In this document: one piece after another, positions 37,701 to 44,200 of the stretch
Numbering within the stretch: position 1 is the first letter of the stretch
How the letters are laid out: every line of letters starts with the position of its first letter
Assembly (NCBI GenBank): GCA_019155185.1
Contig: CM032813.1
Coordinates: 1,856,501-1,920,500, forward strand
Direction of reading: 5' to 3'
Length of the DNA: 64,000 bases
DNA from: Beaufortia kweichowensis
Taxonomy: Eukaryota > Chordata > Actinopteri > Cypriniformes > Gastromyzontidae
The notes under the pieces: generated by a model
Databases searched by the model: none
Told to the model about the DNA's origin: nothing
What the model saw: the letters and a program-made list of their open reading frames with translations, nothing else
Made by a program: the position numbers and the translations under genes

Positions 37701-39371
37701 GCGTTGCCAAGGAGACCACTTCTTGATAACAAAATAAAAAGGGGCTGCAAGTGGCGTATGATAAAAACGAGAGAACATTTAAGATAAATTACCTGTAATG
37801 CACTCGCACAACTAAAGCAATCTCCTGTTAGTCTTTGAATTAGTCACTACGAACTCAAATCAGAAGGGGAACCGGCACTTTTAAAAAGGCTTTTTACATA
37901 TTAAAGGAAAGAGCCATGTAATAAAATAATGAAACTTGGTTAAGTGTTTATTTAAGCAGATGACATTTTGCCAGCAAGAATGAGTCGCCTTTTAAAAACC
38001 AAGACAGCGAATTGATTTTGTTGTACTCCGTTTGGGTTTGTTTAGGTGGTGATGTCTCCGATAAGGAATTGGTCCAGGCCGGATCGAGAGGGTTTATTGG
38101 ATGCTTGTCCTCTGTGCAGTTTAATCAGGCTTCCCCGCTGAAGGAAGCTTTACAAAACAGCCAAAGCCCGTTAGTTACTGTCATCGGCCGTCTGGAAGCA
38201 TCAAGTTGTGGGACGATATCCAGTCGAAACACTTTGTCCAATACACACACACTGCCAGGTAAATGATTGTGGAAAGGGATAGTTTACCAAAAACTTTGCA
38301 CATTGTTGCTTATGTGACACCATAAGTTTAGCTGTTGCATTTTTATTTTAACATGAATGTCATCTTGATTGTATAGCTTATTGTTGTGGTTAGTTACAGA
38401 AAGTTACTGATAATTATTTTTAAACAGAATATATTAACAAGCAAAGTTTTCAACTTTTTGGATAAGTCTTACTTCTTAAGTCTTAGTTCTTATTCTGTTC
38501 TTACAGATGATTCTGCAAAATCCAACAGAGGCAACGGCCTACTGAAGAAAGCAGATCAAAATGACTTGGCACTAATCGGAGGTATAGATCCACATGATAC
38601 TGTGCTCTGGGAAAAACTTTTCAGAATAAAACCTAGGGCTGACAAGTAATAGACTGTCTTTCGCTATAAGACTGTACAGCCTCATACATCTTTAGTTCAG
38701 AAAGTTTTATCTAGTATTTTCTTCAAAAGATTTTCTATGCATTCTCAAACTTTTACACCTTTACGTAATTAGTACTGTATTTATTATGAGTACTATTTCC
38801 TACTTTGTAGGATTTCTGTGAATTAAAATACACAAACCAGAAGCAATAATACCCAACAAATGAAAAAGAGATGACTCTTTAAAGAATATAAAAGAGTTAT
38901 TTTATTTTAATTTTCATGTGTTCATTTATGAGGACTATGGACTGTTATGAATGTGACAGTTCAGCACTTTACCTGACTATGAAAAATCATGATTTAAACA
39001 GAAACAAATGCTTTAAATACTTTAAGACAGACCTCACATGAGTATTTAAACCACCAAATATTGACATCTGAGAATGGTGAAAACCTTTAATAAAAACGCT
39101 TTTTTAATTATAAGGTTGACACATACTTTTGGAATTGTCCTAATTCTATACTACTTGATTATTTTATTAAACAGGACTAGTGGCTGCGGTGGTGTTCATC
39201 GCTCTGTGCGCATTGGCCGTAATCATTCGCTTCCTGTACCGACACCGACGGACTTCAGCGCCCTCCGGAATCACAGGAAAGACACACCGCCCTAGCATGG
39301 AGCGCCCGCCATACCGGACCGAACTGGACCTTCATAAATCCCACCACGACAGCAAAGAATATTACATATGA
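7654..39371 (+). CDS. cntnap5: Contactin-associated protein-like 5 (Caspr5), exons 2-24
   Basis: Multi-exon gene for a single-pass neuronal adhesion receptor of the neurexin superfamily. Family knowledge: Caspr proteins act at the neuronal surface in cell-cell contact, with 4.1 proteins binding their short tails. Seen: 23 coding exons with GT-AG borders give, in order, discoidin, LamG1, LamG2, EGF1, fibrinogen-like, LamG3, EGF2, LamG4, transmembrane helix and cytoplasmic tail. Segments such as SDVADFDGRSALLYRFNQK, FGGIPLPGKPGTF and SGVFLENLGVRDFIRLEL are closest to CNTNAP5 among the paralogues as I recall them. The total is 3,853 coding bases; with an unseen exon 1 this makes the 24 exons I expect for the gene. 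The signal-peptide exon is not found and probably lies upstream. Exon 3 carries an apparent one-base deletion, so the open frame is interrupted as read. Teleosts may have several cntnap5 copies (a, b, l); I cannot tell which this is. Confidence 0.95.
7765..10406 (+). other. cntnap5: cntnap5 intron 2
   Basis: A 2.6-kb AT-rich intron with no coding signal. It holds a degenerate tRNA-related repeat fragment at about 8205-8310. Confidence 0.7.
8205..8310. repeat. tRNA-related SINE-like fragment
   Basis: Contains TTTTGCAGATGCTTTTACCT, ACTGACTTGCAG and TTGAGATACAGGAA, a degenerate match to the fish repeat CAGACGCTTTTATCC-AAAGCGACTTACA...TGAGCTACAGGAA. Confidence 0.5.
10407..10599 (+). CDS. cntnap5: cntnap5 exon 3 (discoidin domain), apparent 1-nt frameshift
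   Basis: Acceptor is CCCCATAG, donor is ATATGG|GTGAGT. From 10420 the frame reads VSNREDHQSWLQLDL, then VTAIATQGRWGSSDWVS and YRQEDVIW, the core of the discoidin domain. The first bases read GGGW in the frame handed on by exon 2, but the rest is in the next frame. Exactly one base is missing near 10418-10425 compared with the family (GGWSP-SN). Read literally from exon 2, translation stops at TAA 10475-10477. This may be a sequencing indel or a real lesion. Confidence 0.9.
12247..12471. mobile_element. Palindromic MITE
   Basis: The left end ACACTCTTAAAAATAAAGGT is mirrored by a right end containing ACACCTTTATTTTTAA and AGAGTGT. The two arms could fold into one long hairpin. It has no coding capacity. 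This type of foldback repeat is common in cyprinid genomes (recollection). Confidence 0.75.
13320..13747. mobile_element. Tc1/mariner-like MITE, copy A
   Basis: The ends read AGTACCAGTCAAAAGTTCAG and, reversed, AGCACCAGTCAGAAGTTTAG. The interior shares blocks such as GACTTTTGTAGATA and AAAAGCAGTCA with the segment at 20785-21130. It is in cntnap5 intron 3 and non-coding. Confidence 0.7.
14766..14790. repeat. (GATT)n microsatellite
   Basis: About six tetranucleotide GATT units in cntnap5 intron 3. Confidence 0.85.
15167..15497. mobile_element. hAT-type MITE, copy 2
   Basis: A 331-bp element with the same ends as the copy at 4717, in the same orientation, flanked by a perfect 8-bp duplication CCATTTTG (15159-15166 and 15498-15505). 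It lies in cntnap5 intron 3. The two copies differ at only a few bases plus a T-run length near the 3' end, suggesting fairly recent spread. Confidence 0.9.
15826..16126. repeat. Dispersed fish repeat in cntnap5 intron 3
   Basis: It begins TTCAAATTCAAGTTCAAG, then TTTGTATAGCACTTTAACAA, and later holds CATGGCGACGGAGGCAAGGA, AACCCAAACTCC and ACCTTGGGAGAACCCAGACT. I recognise this as a very common cyprinid interspersed repeat, but cannot name the family with certainty. Confidence 0.65.
20537..20684 (+). CDS. cntnap5: cntnap5 exon 4 (end of discoidin domain)
   Basis: Acceptor is TTTATGCGCAG, with a GT-rich rather than clean pyrimidine tract; donor is TACA|GTGAGT. It reads TFTGNSDADTVVQHKL and ends GIRLEVYGCTY, the conserved end of the discoidin domain (family: RIEVYGC). 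It follows the largest intron in the window (about 9.9 kb). It leaves one base, which joins exon 5 to make K. Confidence 0.95.
20785..21130. mobile_element. Tc1/mariner-like MITE fragment, copy B
   Basis: Internal homology to 13360-13700: AAAAAGCAGTCA, GTTTAAAAAGCTT-TCAGGTTGAGAC and TGGATGCTTTTAGTC-CAA-TAATTCCCA. The terminal CAGTACCAGTC ends are missing, so it is truncated. It lies between cntnap5 exons 4 and 5. Confidence 0.6.
21259..21462 (+). CDS. cntnap5: cntnap5 exon 5 (laminin G 1, first part)
   Basis: Acceptor is TTCTCCGCAG, donor is TTGG|GTGAGA. It reads SDVADFDGRSALLYRF, then KDVISLRFRSHQAEGV and LTLELQKGRLALHLNL, which is nearly CNTNAP5 itself and the best single piece of evidence for the paralogue call. 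At 204 nt it is phase-symmetric. Confidence 0.97.
21861..22045 (+). CDS. cntnap5: cntnap5 exon 6 (laminin G 1, middle)
   Basis: Acceptor is TTCTATACAG, donor is TATGAG|GTGAGT. It reads DDAKLQSSGRSTSLMLGSLL, then DDHHWHSVQIERF and INFTVDGHTQHF. The LGSLLDDxHWHSV motif is diagnostic of Caspr LamG1. It ends on a complete codon (E). Confidence 0.97.
23485..23628 (+). CDS. cntnap5: cntnap5 exon 7 (laminin G 1, end)
   Basis: It reads LSFGGIPLPGKPGTF, then FHGCIENLNYNGVNVIDMAK and KPQIYTV, including the LamG1 cysteine in HGCIENL. The acceptor TATTCAAG follows a long GT-rich run (about 23432-23474). The donor is ambiguous: GTG|GTGAGG (end 23628, adds V) or ACG|GTGGTG (end 23625). Both keep the frame, and I chose the stronger one. 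Confidence 0.93.
24005..24212. mobile_element. Foldback MITE in cntnap5 intron 7
   Basis: About 45-base inverted arms: the left arm CATTTCACAAGATG...CCAGAAGCACTTCCTGT matches, reversed, the right arm with ACAGGAAGTGCTTCTGG and CTTGTGAAATG. It is non-coding. Confidence 0.75.
24340..24382. repeat. SINE-like fragment
   Basis: Short piece TACATTTAGACATTTAGCTG-ACGC, the 5' part of the same fish repeat as at 26248 and 27790. Confidence 0.45.
24464..24482. repeat. (TG)n microsatellite in cntnap5 intron 7
   Basis: About nine TG units, in the middle of the intron and away from any exon. Confidence 0.9.
25291..25555 (+). CDS. cntnap5: cntnap5 exon 8 (laminin G 2, first part)
   Basis: Acceptor is CCTTTCCAAG, donor is AGCG|GTAAGA. 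It opens with GNVTFSCSES (family: GNVTFSC) and continues TFLSSTGSFLALPVD and SVRLQFRTWNQEGLLFS. QFRTWN is a strong Caspr LamG2 signature. It leaves one base that makes G with exon 9. Confidence 0.96.
25749..25898 (+). CDS. cntnap5: cntnap5 exon 9 (laminin G 2, middle)
   Basis: Acceptor is CAACTCTTTAG, donor is GGAG|GTACAG. It reads QNLSDGQWHSIAVEVKGQK and ends TIYFGG, matching the NLNDGxWHSV and YYFGG positions of LamG2. The intron before it is only 193 bases. At 150 nt it is phase-symmetric. Confidence 0.95.
26248..26325. repeat. SINE-like fragment
   Basis: Contains AGGCATTTAGCTGACACTTT, TATCCAAAGCGACTTACAAA and AGGAGACAAG. It is nearly identical to 27790-27870, in cntnap5 intron 9. Confidence 0.6.
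26684..26855 (+). CDS. cntnap5: cntnap5 exon 10 (laminin G 2, end)
   Basis: Acceptor is TTTTTCTAG, donor is GACAG|GTCAGT. It reads GCPVSHSSFVCKNP, then GYQGCFRLLFINNHPVNF and GNFSQISFDVCNIQD. The FQGC-RL and LGNFS positions are conserved. The final two bases join exon 11 to make R, giving the family's C-x-I-x-D-R before EGF1. Confidence 0.95.
27133..27239 (+). CDS. cntnap5: cntnap5 exon 11 (EGF-like 1)
   Basis: Acceptor is CATCCCAACAG, donor is AACT|GTGAGT. It reads CLLNLCEHGGQCIQSW, then FYCDCSGTGYTGATCHN. Six cysteines in EGF spacing and the CEHGG-C-QSW block are typical of Caspr EGF1. Confidence 0.97.
27323..27484. mobile_element. Foldback MITE in cntnap5 intron 11
   Basis: It starts ATGATGCCAT and ends ATGGCATCAT, a perfect 10-base inverted repeat. 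The arms share AAAGAAC and GGTTC blocks with the palindromic repeat at 12247. Confidence 0.65.
27790..27870. repeat. SINE-like fragment
   Basis: Contains AGGCATTTAGCTGACGCTTT, TATCCAAAGCGACTTACAAA and AGGAGACAAA. It is the best-preserved copy in the window, in cntnap5 intron 11. Confidence 0.6.
28798..28917 (+). CDS. cntnap5: cntnap5 exon 12 (fibrinogen-like region, start)
   Basis: Acceptor is ATTTTCAG, donor is GCAG|GTAAGC. It reads SIYERSCEAFRKTG, then GVFTIDLDGSGALEHTQVNC, equivalent to SIYEQSCE and the DGSGPLGP-VYC block of the fibrinogen-like region. At 120 nt it is phase-symmetric. Confidence 0.95.
30927..30944. repeat. (TG)9 tract before exon 13 acceptor
   Basis: A perfect (TG)9 run that ends 12 bases before cntnap5 exon 13. 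It is part of the 3' splice site region. Confidence 0.9.
30957..31157 (+). CDS. cntnap5: cntnap5 exon 13 (fibrinogen-like region)
   Basis: It reads EDKVWTVVGHDHTRPIDIQG and later SSEHCQQEVIYRCRKSRLFD, matching EDKIWT and EHCEQEVAYHCRRSRLL. The acceptor is TTTCTTGCACAG, directly downstream of a perfect (TG)9 run at 30927-30944. The donor TGGG|GTTCGT is weak; I chose it because it keeps the DTW-DGTP junction in frame. At 201 nt, skipping it would remove 67 codons without a frameshift. Confidence 0.9.
32056..32212 (+). CDS. cntnap5: cntnap5 exon 14 (fibrinogen-like region)
   Basis: Acceptor is TCATTTTCAG, donor is ACGTG|GTAAAT. It reads DGTPLSWWLDRDG, then YWGGFLPGVQQCSCSLDGNC and YFCNCDADQDTW. 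The DGTP-WW, YWGG-PGVQQC-C and CNCDAD motifs are all family hallmarks. Confidence 0.95.
32556..32683 (+). CDS. cntnap5: cntnap5 exon 15 (fibrinogen-like region, end)
   Basis: Acceptor is TTTTCACAG, donor is GACC|GTGGGT. It reads ANDTGVLSYKDHLPLSEIAI and ends AVLQIGPLRCYGD, matching NDTG-LS-KDHLPVTQI and IGPLRCYGD. Only 171 bases separate it from exon 16. Confidence 0.95.
32855..33025 (+). CDS. cntnap5: cntnap5 exon 16 (laminin G 3, start)
   Basis: Acceptor is TTCTGCTACAG. It reads RFFWNSASFYQESSYLHFPT, then LFFKTSALSGVFLENLG and DFIRLEL. The donor is AGTT|GTGAGT, which yields LELSSPS at the junction as in CNTNAP5. A weaker GT three bases upstream would drop one serine. Confidence 0.95.
33154..33372 (+). 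CDS. cntnap5: cntnap5 exon 17 (laminin G 3, middle)
   Basis: Acceptor is CATGTTTAG, donor is GTTG|GTACGG. It reads TVNFTFDLGDGPVILTV, then LNDRQWHYVRVERNVKEASL and QVDSLPLEL, ending LQLSSQLFV. The LNDxQWHYVRxERN-KEaSLQVD block is nearly invariant in Caspr4/5. The preceding intron is only 128 bases. Confidence 0.96.
34057..34293 (+). CDS. cntnap5: cntnap5 exon 18 (end of laminin G 3 and EGF-like 2)
   Basis: Acceptor is CCCCATTAG, donor is ACGG|GTGAGG. It reads GGTASRQRGFLGCLRALAIN and DLYERAKTTPGVNSGCPGHC, then CHNGGRCVEERSGYTCDC and FDGPHC. GGTxSRQxGFLGC and the six-cysteine EGF2 module are clear. Confidence 0.97.
35017..35250 (+). CDS. cntnap5: cntnap5 exon 19 (laminin G 4, start)
   Basis: Acceptor is GTCCATCACAG, donor is AACG|GTACCA. 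It reads ALAASFESGSSVLYTLQEPF and later VSFGFLTHHAPALILI, ending ALMLASNG. The match to the family (F-E-G-S-V-Y-x-QEP; ANNGSL) is clear, but the middle is more diverged than other exons, which is normal for LamG4. Confidence 0.92.
37028..37161 (+). CDS. cntnap5: cntnap5 exon 20 (laminin G 4)
   Basis: Acceptor is GATTTCCCAG, donor is GTCCAG|GTGAGC. It reads GSLQIRYLLNQEKGTEMFS, then LADGKFHWVKINRKGQELLV. NGSLQ-RY and H-x-KINR-G-EL match the family. It ends on a complete codon. Confidence 0.94.
37424..37511 (+). CDS. cntnap5: cntnap5 exon 21 (laminin G 4)
   Basis: Acceptor is TTTACATCCAG, donor is CAAG|GTGAGT. It reads IDNTITQQYNLSPSASLSP, then VRTVILGRFQ, matching the YNFSP and SLTLGK positions of Caspr5. 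One base is left for exon 22, making G. Confidence 0.93.
38046..38258 (+). CDS. cntnap5: cntnap5 exon 22 (laminin G 4, end, and juxtamembrane)
   Basis: Acceptor is GTTTGTTTAG, donor is CCAG|GTAAAT. It reads GSRGFIGCLSSVQFNQASPL, then SPLVTVIGRLEASSCG. GF-GC-SSVQ-N--PLK-AL and ESSCG close the fourth laminin G domain. The rest is a variable Ser/Thr-rich stalk. Confidence 0.95.
38507..38581 (+). CDS. cntnap5: cntnap5 exon 23 (extracellular stalk)
   Basis: Acceptor is TGTTCTTACAG, donor is GGAG|GTATAG. It reads DDSAKSNRGNGLLKKADQND, then LALIG. This equals the family's short stalk just before the membrane helix (D-S-A-V-I-G-G). It is 75 nt and symmetric; the phase joins exon 24 exactly. Confidence 0.9.
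38805..39150 (+). repeat. Dispersed 300-bp repeat, copy 1 (cntnap5 intron 23)
   Basis: It shares long blocks with 43738-44040 and the inverse of 47025-47350, for example GATTTCTGTGAATTAAAATA, AGAAGCAATAATACCCAACA and GAGTATTTAAACCACCAAAT. It ends about 25 bases before the acceptor of cntnap5 exon 24. No coding potential and no clear terminal repeats seen; family unknown to me. Confidence 0.8.
39175..39371 (+). CDS. cntnap5: cntnap5 exon 24 coding part (transmembrane and tail)
   Basis: Acceptor is TTATTAAACAG; stop TGA is at 39369-39371. It reads GLVAAVVFIALCALAVIIRF (membrane helix), then a basic juxtamembrane LYRHRR (position of the 4.1-protein-binding motif in the family). The tail contains PPYRTELDLHK and ends SKEYYI, aligned with the Caspr5 end KREYFI, a PDZ-ligand-like C-terminus. 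Confidence 0.96.
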
Positions 39372-40280
39372 CCTCTCTGCATAAACATGAAACGAAAACA
39401 GGAATCTCACTGTATCGTCACCGCAGGCTAAGCCAATCAGAAGGCCTGTTTTCTTTCAGCTGCGGATTGGACGACCTGACAACGGCCGGCTGCTTCACAG
39501 AGATTACTTTCATAGGTGGGGTACATACAACAGAGATTTTTGTTTCATTTGTGTTCTATGAAGAAAGTAATGCTTGTGTGAAAATGATGTGTGAACGTCT
39601 CTGAGATGATCAGAGAGCTGTATATTGTCATTTAAAGGCATAATAGTAGGTTAAACATGCACAACACACACTTTCCAAGCAAACGGCACAGCCAAATGGT
39701 CTTTACTCAGCCTGTCTATCTCACGACCAGGGAATATAGAGTGGGTTTAAGCTAATGGACTGAAATCTCAGCGGAGAGGGTTCTGAAGAAGCGCTTTTGT
39801 GGCAGGATGGTGGACCTTCCCAGACATTGTTTTTAAAGGATCGATCATCGCTCAGTGTTCCCCCAGCCACCAAAAAGATTAAAGACGTTTGCATCTGACA
39901 AGACCGCATTTGATGTTGAAACTATTGAGTGGCGCGCGGAGCCGCTAAAGGCCAGGATTAGCCACCAAAGGACTATAAGCATATATCAGTAGCGACGGAG
40001 GATCGGAATATGAGTCATTTGTGTGTATCCCAATTCCCACGGGCCAACCGGATTCAGGCAATTTAATTTCCCACCGCAATCGAGCCGGTCTCGCACACGT
40101 TGTGCCCTCTGGACCGAATATCCTCCTTATTGAAGTGCGGTAAATCTCTCGACAAAAAGGAAAAACACTCGCTTTCTATTCGGAATGAATTCTATGGCTG
40201 TTCGGTTTTCTATATTGTAAATGAGTGTTGTACATACATTTCTTAATTATATTTAATAAATGAAGCTTTCTAAGAGCTTA
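39372..40280 (+). other. cntnap5: cntnap5 3' untranslated region
   Basis: About 0.9 kb follows the stop and leads to an AATAAA at 40255-40260, with a GT-rich stretch at about 40308-40350 suited to a downstream cleavage element. The short reading frame in this stretch has no family. The exact cleavage site is inferred. Confidence 0.6.
40255..40260 (+). terminator. cntnap5: Polyadenylation signal AATAAA of cntnap5
   Basis: Canonical hexamer about 885 bases after the stop codon on the same strand, followed 50-90 bases later by GT-rich sequence. It is the first good signal after the stop. Longer forms cannot be excluded. Confidence 0.6.
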
Positions 40281-43200
40281 TGAGTGCAGATGGACTATTG
40301 AACTGATATGTGTTTGTGCAGAAATCTGTTTTTGTGTGTATTGGATGAAAAAACTTGAATTGGTTATTTCAAATGCTTTCTTTCTCAGCCCTGAGGAAGA
40401 CACTCTCGAAGTAATGATAGAGAGGGAAAGAGATACAGAGAGAGAGGGAGAGAGAAAGAGAGGAAATCGATCGAGAGACCCTTAGGATGCAATAGTAATG
40501 AAACAACTTCTTGTGGTCATCTGCTGTAACAGGTATGAGGTGGACAAACCAAACAACACCTTCTACTGTCAGATTTATTTGATTGCACAACACTGTCTGA
40601 CCACACAATCACATATTTAAAACAACAGCTTCGCTACTCAGATTGTTAGTAAAAGATTTGGACATATAATCTGAAACTCATAAATCCAAATATAAATAGT
40701 GCACAATGTATGAGATCCTTTAAAAAAGAAAGTTGTCTTGAGAAAGTTGCACATCACACAAAGAACCTGTGAACGCAGAGCATCTCTTTACAGCCTGATG
40801 TTTCACATGACTAACTTGCGCTGCTGTTTTCTCCGAGCCAGATAAAAGACAAACAGGAAGGGTGAAAAGGGAACTGGGAGATTGAATTATCAATGAGTCC
40901 AAATTCAATTTGGCCCGAATATGACTGAATATCTTCAGAAATGTGAATCTGAAAATGCAGCGTGTGAAAATCCTGGACGAGTGTTTTTAATCAGTGACAA
41001 ACACCTCACCTTTGTAAGAAAGAAGACGGGAGGGAAAGAAAAGTGAAAGGGAGATGAAGAGAAATGAATGACTCTGTCTTCGCCGTTTGGATATTTGGCC
41101 TTAAAACAAAAGAATCTGTGATTGCGTTGAATCTCTGATGCATCTGTATGTGATTAGTCTCCTTTTTGTGTATGCGTTTGCGTGCGTGTGTTCTCTTAGC
41201 TTTCTCAAAAGCAACACATCTGAACCAATAGAGACTGAAAAGAAGACAAAATAGCTAAACCTAAATGGATTACTACAGACGATAATCTCGTGTTATATTC
41301 ATATTGCATTCATAGAGTTTATTGTGTCATAAGCACATTTACCATTATCAGCATGCAGAATGAAAGCTTCGGGCAGCATTCCCAAACACAATTTCAACAG
41401 GCCAGTCTCAGTCTGTTGATTGAATATGAATAAACTTATTACTATAAAATACAATTATGGTTCACATTGATTTTAATTGGATGCACAGTGGACAGTCAAA
41501 CGCCAGGAGCACAGACTAAATCACTGCTGGTGACTAAATCTCTTTTACTTAATGCCTTGATTAAACCCATCACCCTCCGCACTTAACAAAAGCAAAACAA
41601 TTTTGATACTGTCGATCAGCCTCCAGGGAGACCAGAGAAGCTAATTAACCTCGCTTGCCATTTACTTTGGGATAGGATTCGAGGGAACTCTAACCCCGTG
41701 TGTCTATTGTGTGTCATCTGTGCTATCTGCAACATGATCTCGTGGGAAAAAGCTGGCATAAATCGTAATTAATTGTTGGGGATCTGGCAGGGTTTTCTAA
41801 AACTGGGCCGGACAAATGGACCTGTGGGGCGGCTGGGATGAGTTGGACTCTGGCCAGTGTCCGTGAAGCTCAGAAACCGTAACTTTTAACATGCGTTGAG
41901 TTTCTGTAGCTATTAATTGGTGTGGTTGGCGACTTCATCTGTATTTGCTTGGAAAAAAGACAAAAATGCCATTGCAGAAAGCTCTTGAAGGTTTAATTAC
42001 ACTGGAAGCAGAAGGGGCAGAGCTTTTCTTTTAAGCAAATGCAACTGTGAAAAGATGGAAAACTACAGAAATTGGATAAGGCCCATATCAAGTAAAGATA
42101 AATAAGTGTTTGTGACACGTTTTGGATTACAAAATATTACTCTGGATGGCTAAATATGGGTGAAAAGGTTAAAGTAGAAGATTACAGAGATTCAAGTTAC
42201 TCATTATTTGCATTACATAATATACTTCCATAATATATTACATTGCATAATATACATAAAATAGTGCTGGGTTGCTTTTGTTTAAGAAGCTCCTATTGTT
42301 TATCTAATTATATACATTTTTATATTAAGAAATGTTTTAATAAAGCTATACTTCAATGGCTAAACTATTAAATATTCAATGCAAATTTTAAATGTTCATA
42401 TAAAGAGTTTTAGAGCTTTGTCCGTGTGGTCAAGGTTGATACAGATTTTGTCATGAAATAATTTATAGACAAAGTAATTATTGTGTCATTTAAATTATTA
42501 ATTAGTATTTTTATATTTATACCTTCCAGTGAGACACAATCACACATGGCACGTGTGTTTAAGTACAGAAAGCTGTTTGTTATTCTCAAAGGGTTCATTC
42601 AACCAACAATTTGGATGTCCAAAACGAGAGCATGGAGACCGAGGCTCCTACAATTCAGAGTAAATGACAGAATTTGCATTTTTGTCCGAACTATCAATTT
42701 AAAGCTGCAATTGAGCTTCAAATTGCTTCAACATTACCTGATCCACTGCACGCTTCAATTTACAAACTTGGCAGGGTGTGGGCAATGAGACTCGACGGTA
42801 ACGCAGAGTCACACCTGTTTACACACACACGCTTTACATCTGGTGACCATCCCTCTTCTCTGCAGCTTCTAGAGTCATTGATTACTCAAGCAGGATAATT
42901 GTGTAAATTTACTGCAAAATGGTTTCTCCTGTGCGGTTGCGTAAAGGGAGCTTGACATTTTTTTCTGTTGCTGATAAGCTGTAGGCTGTGTGCTCAGCGT
43001 GGCTTTGAAATGACTGGGTGTCCTGTACAACATATTCTCTCATCAGGCCTTCCTGCTGATCGCCCCCCCGCAGGCGTACACAGATGAACTCATCCACAAA
43101 GTGTTTTTGACGGCCTCTGCTGCTTCTGACGTGCACGGGGAAATATATTTATCGTGCACATTTGTGAAAACTCAAGTTTGGGGTGTAAATATTCATAATC

Positions 43201-43737
43201 TACAGCAATGCATAATTGCCTGAGGATATGGCAACATCAGGGTGGTCAGAAAGTTTCTGTTGTATGTAATGGGAACCTCCGTTGTACTAATGTGTATTGC
43301 CAAGTAGGGTAGCGAGGGGGTTTGTAGTAAATACATGCCTGTAGGGCCAAACACACTACACAACAGACACTTGTTGTCCTGGACACATTTAAAGGCTTTG
43401 CTCTTTGGCATATTCAACTCAAATCTCTTTAGTTTCTAAATAAATGCATCACATTTTTGGTGCAAAAGATTGAATTTGAAAACCATATTAAATTTGTGTA
43501 GATTATTGAACAAAGACTTTAGTTCCTTGATTTCTGCTGCGTCGTTAACGTTCTGGAGCATAAAGAAAGGAATTATGGTCATTTCTGCACTCAACATGTT
43601 CTGCAAAAAATTTGTGTTAACAATTTAATTGACATTTGTTTATTATTGCATCTGCTTGTGTAGGAGTTGTCTATTTAAAAGAATTAAAATATATACAGGC
43701 TTTATGGATGTGGCAAAACAAGAAAACACAACATTCT

Positions 43738-44040
43738 TTGTAGGATTTCTGTGAATTAAAATACACAAACCAGAAGCAATAATACCCAACAAATGGAGAA
43801 GAGAGACTCTTCAAAGAACATAAAATATTTATTTTATTAATTTTCATCTTTTCATTTATGAGGAATATGGATTGTTATGGATGTGACAATTCTGAAAACA
43901 GCATGTTTATGTTTCATGAGTATTTAAACCACCAAATATGGACATCTGAGCTATCAATATGATGAAAACCTTTGGTAAAAACATGACTTTTTTCTGGAAA
44001 GGTTGACATTTGCATGGAATTGCACTACTATACAATATTT
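43738..44040 (+). repeat. Dispersed 300-bp repeat, copy 2
   Basis: Same family as 38805-39150 and in the same orientation, over nearly its full length with small indels. It lies in the spacer between cntnap5 and lims1. Confidence 0.8.
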
Positions 44041-44081
44041 TGCATTGTGCACTCTACAAAAGCACAGCTTTTAATGTTTAG

Positions 44082-44200
44082 ATTTTTGCATTTGCCAGAT
44101 GCTTTTATGTGAAGCAAAACCGTATAATCCAATCCATACAGTTTGTGAGTTTCTTAGGAACATTGTTCTGCAATGTTCTGCCGATTGAGCTACAGGATCA
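44082..44200. repeat. SINE-like fragment
   Basis: Contains GCATTTGCCAGATGCTTTTA, AGTTTGTGAGTTTCTTAGGA and GATTGAGCTACAGGA. It is a degenerate full-length copy of the tRNA-related repeat, including its end. Confidence 0.5.
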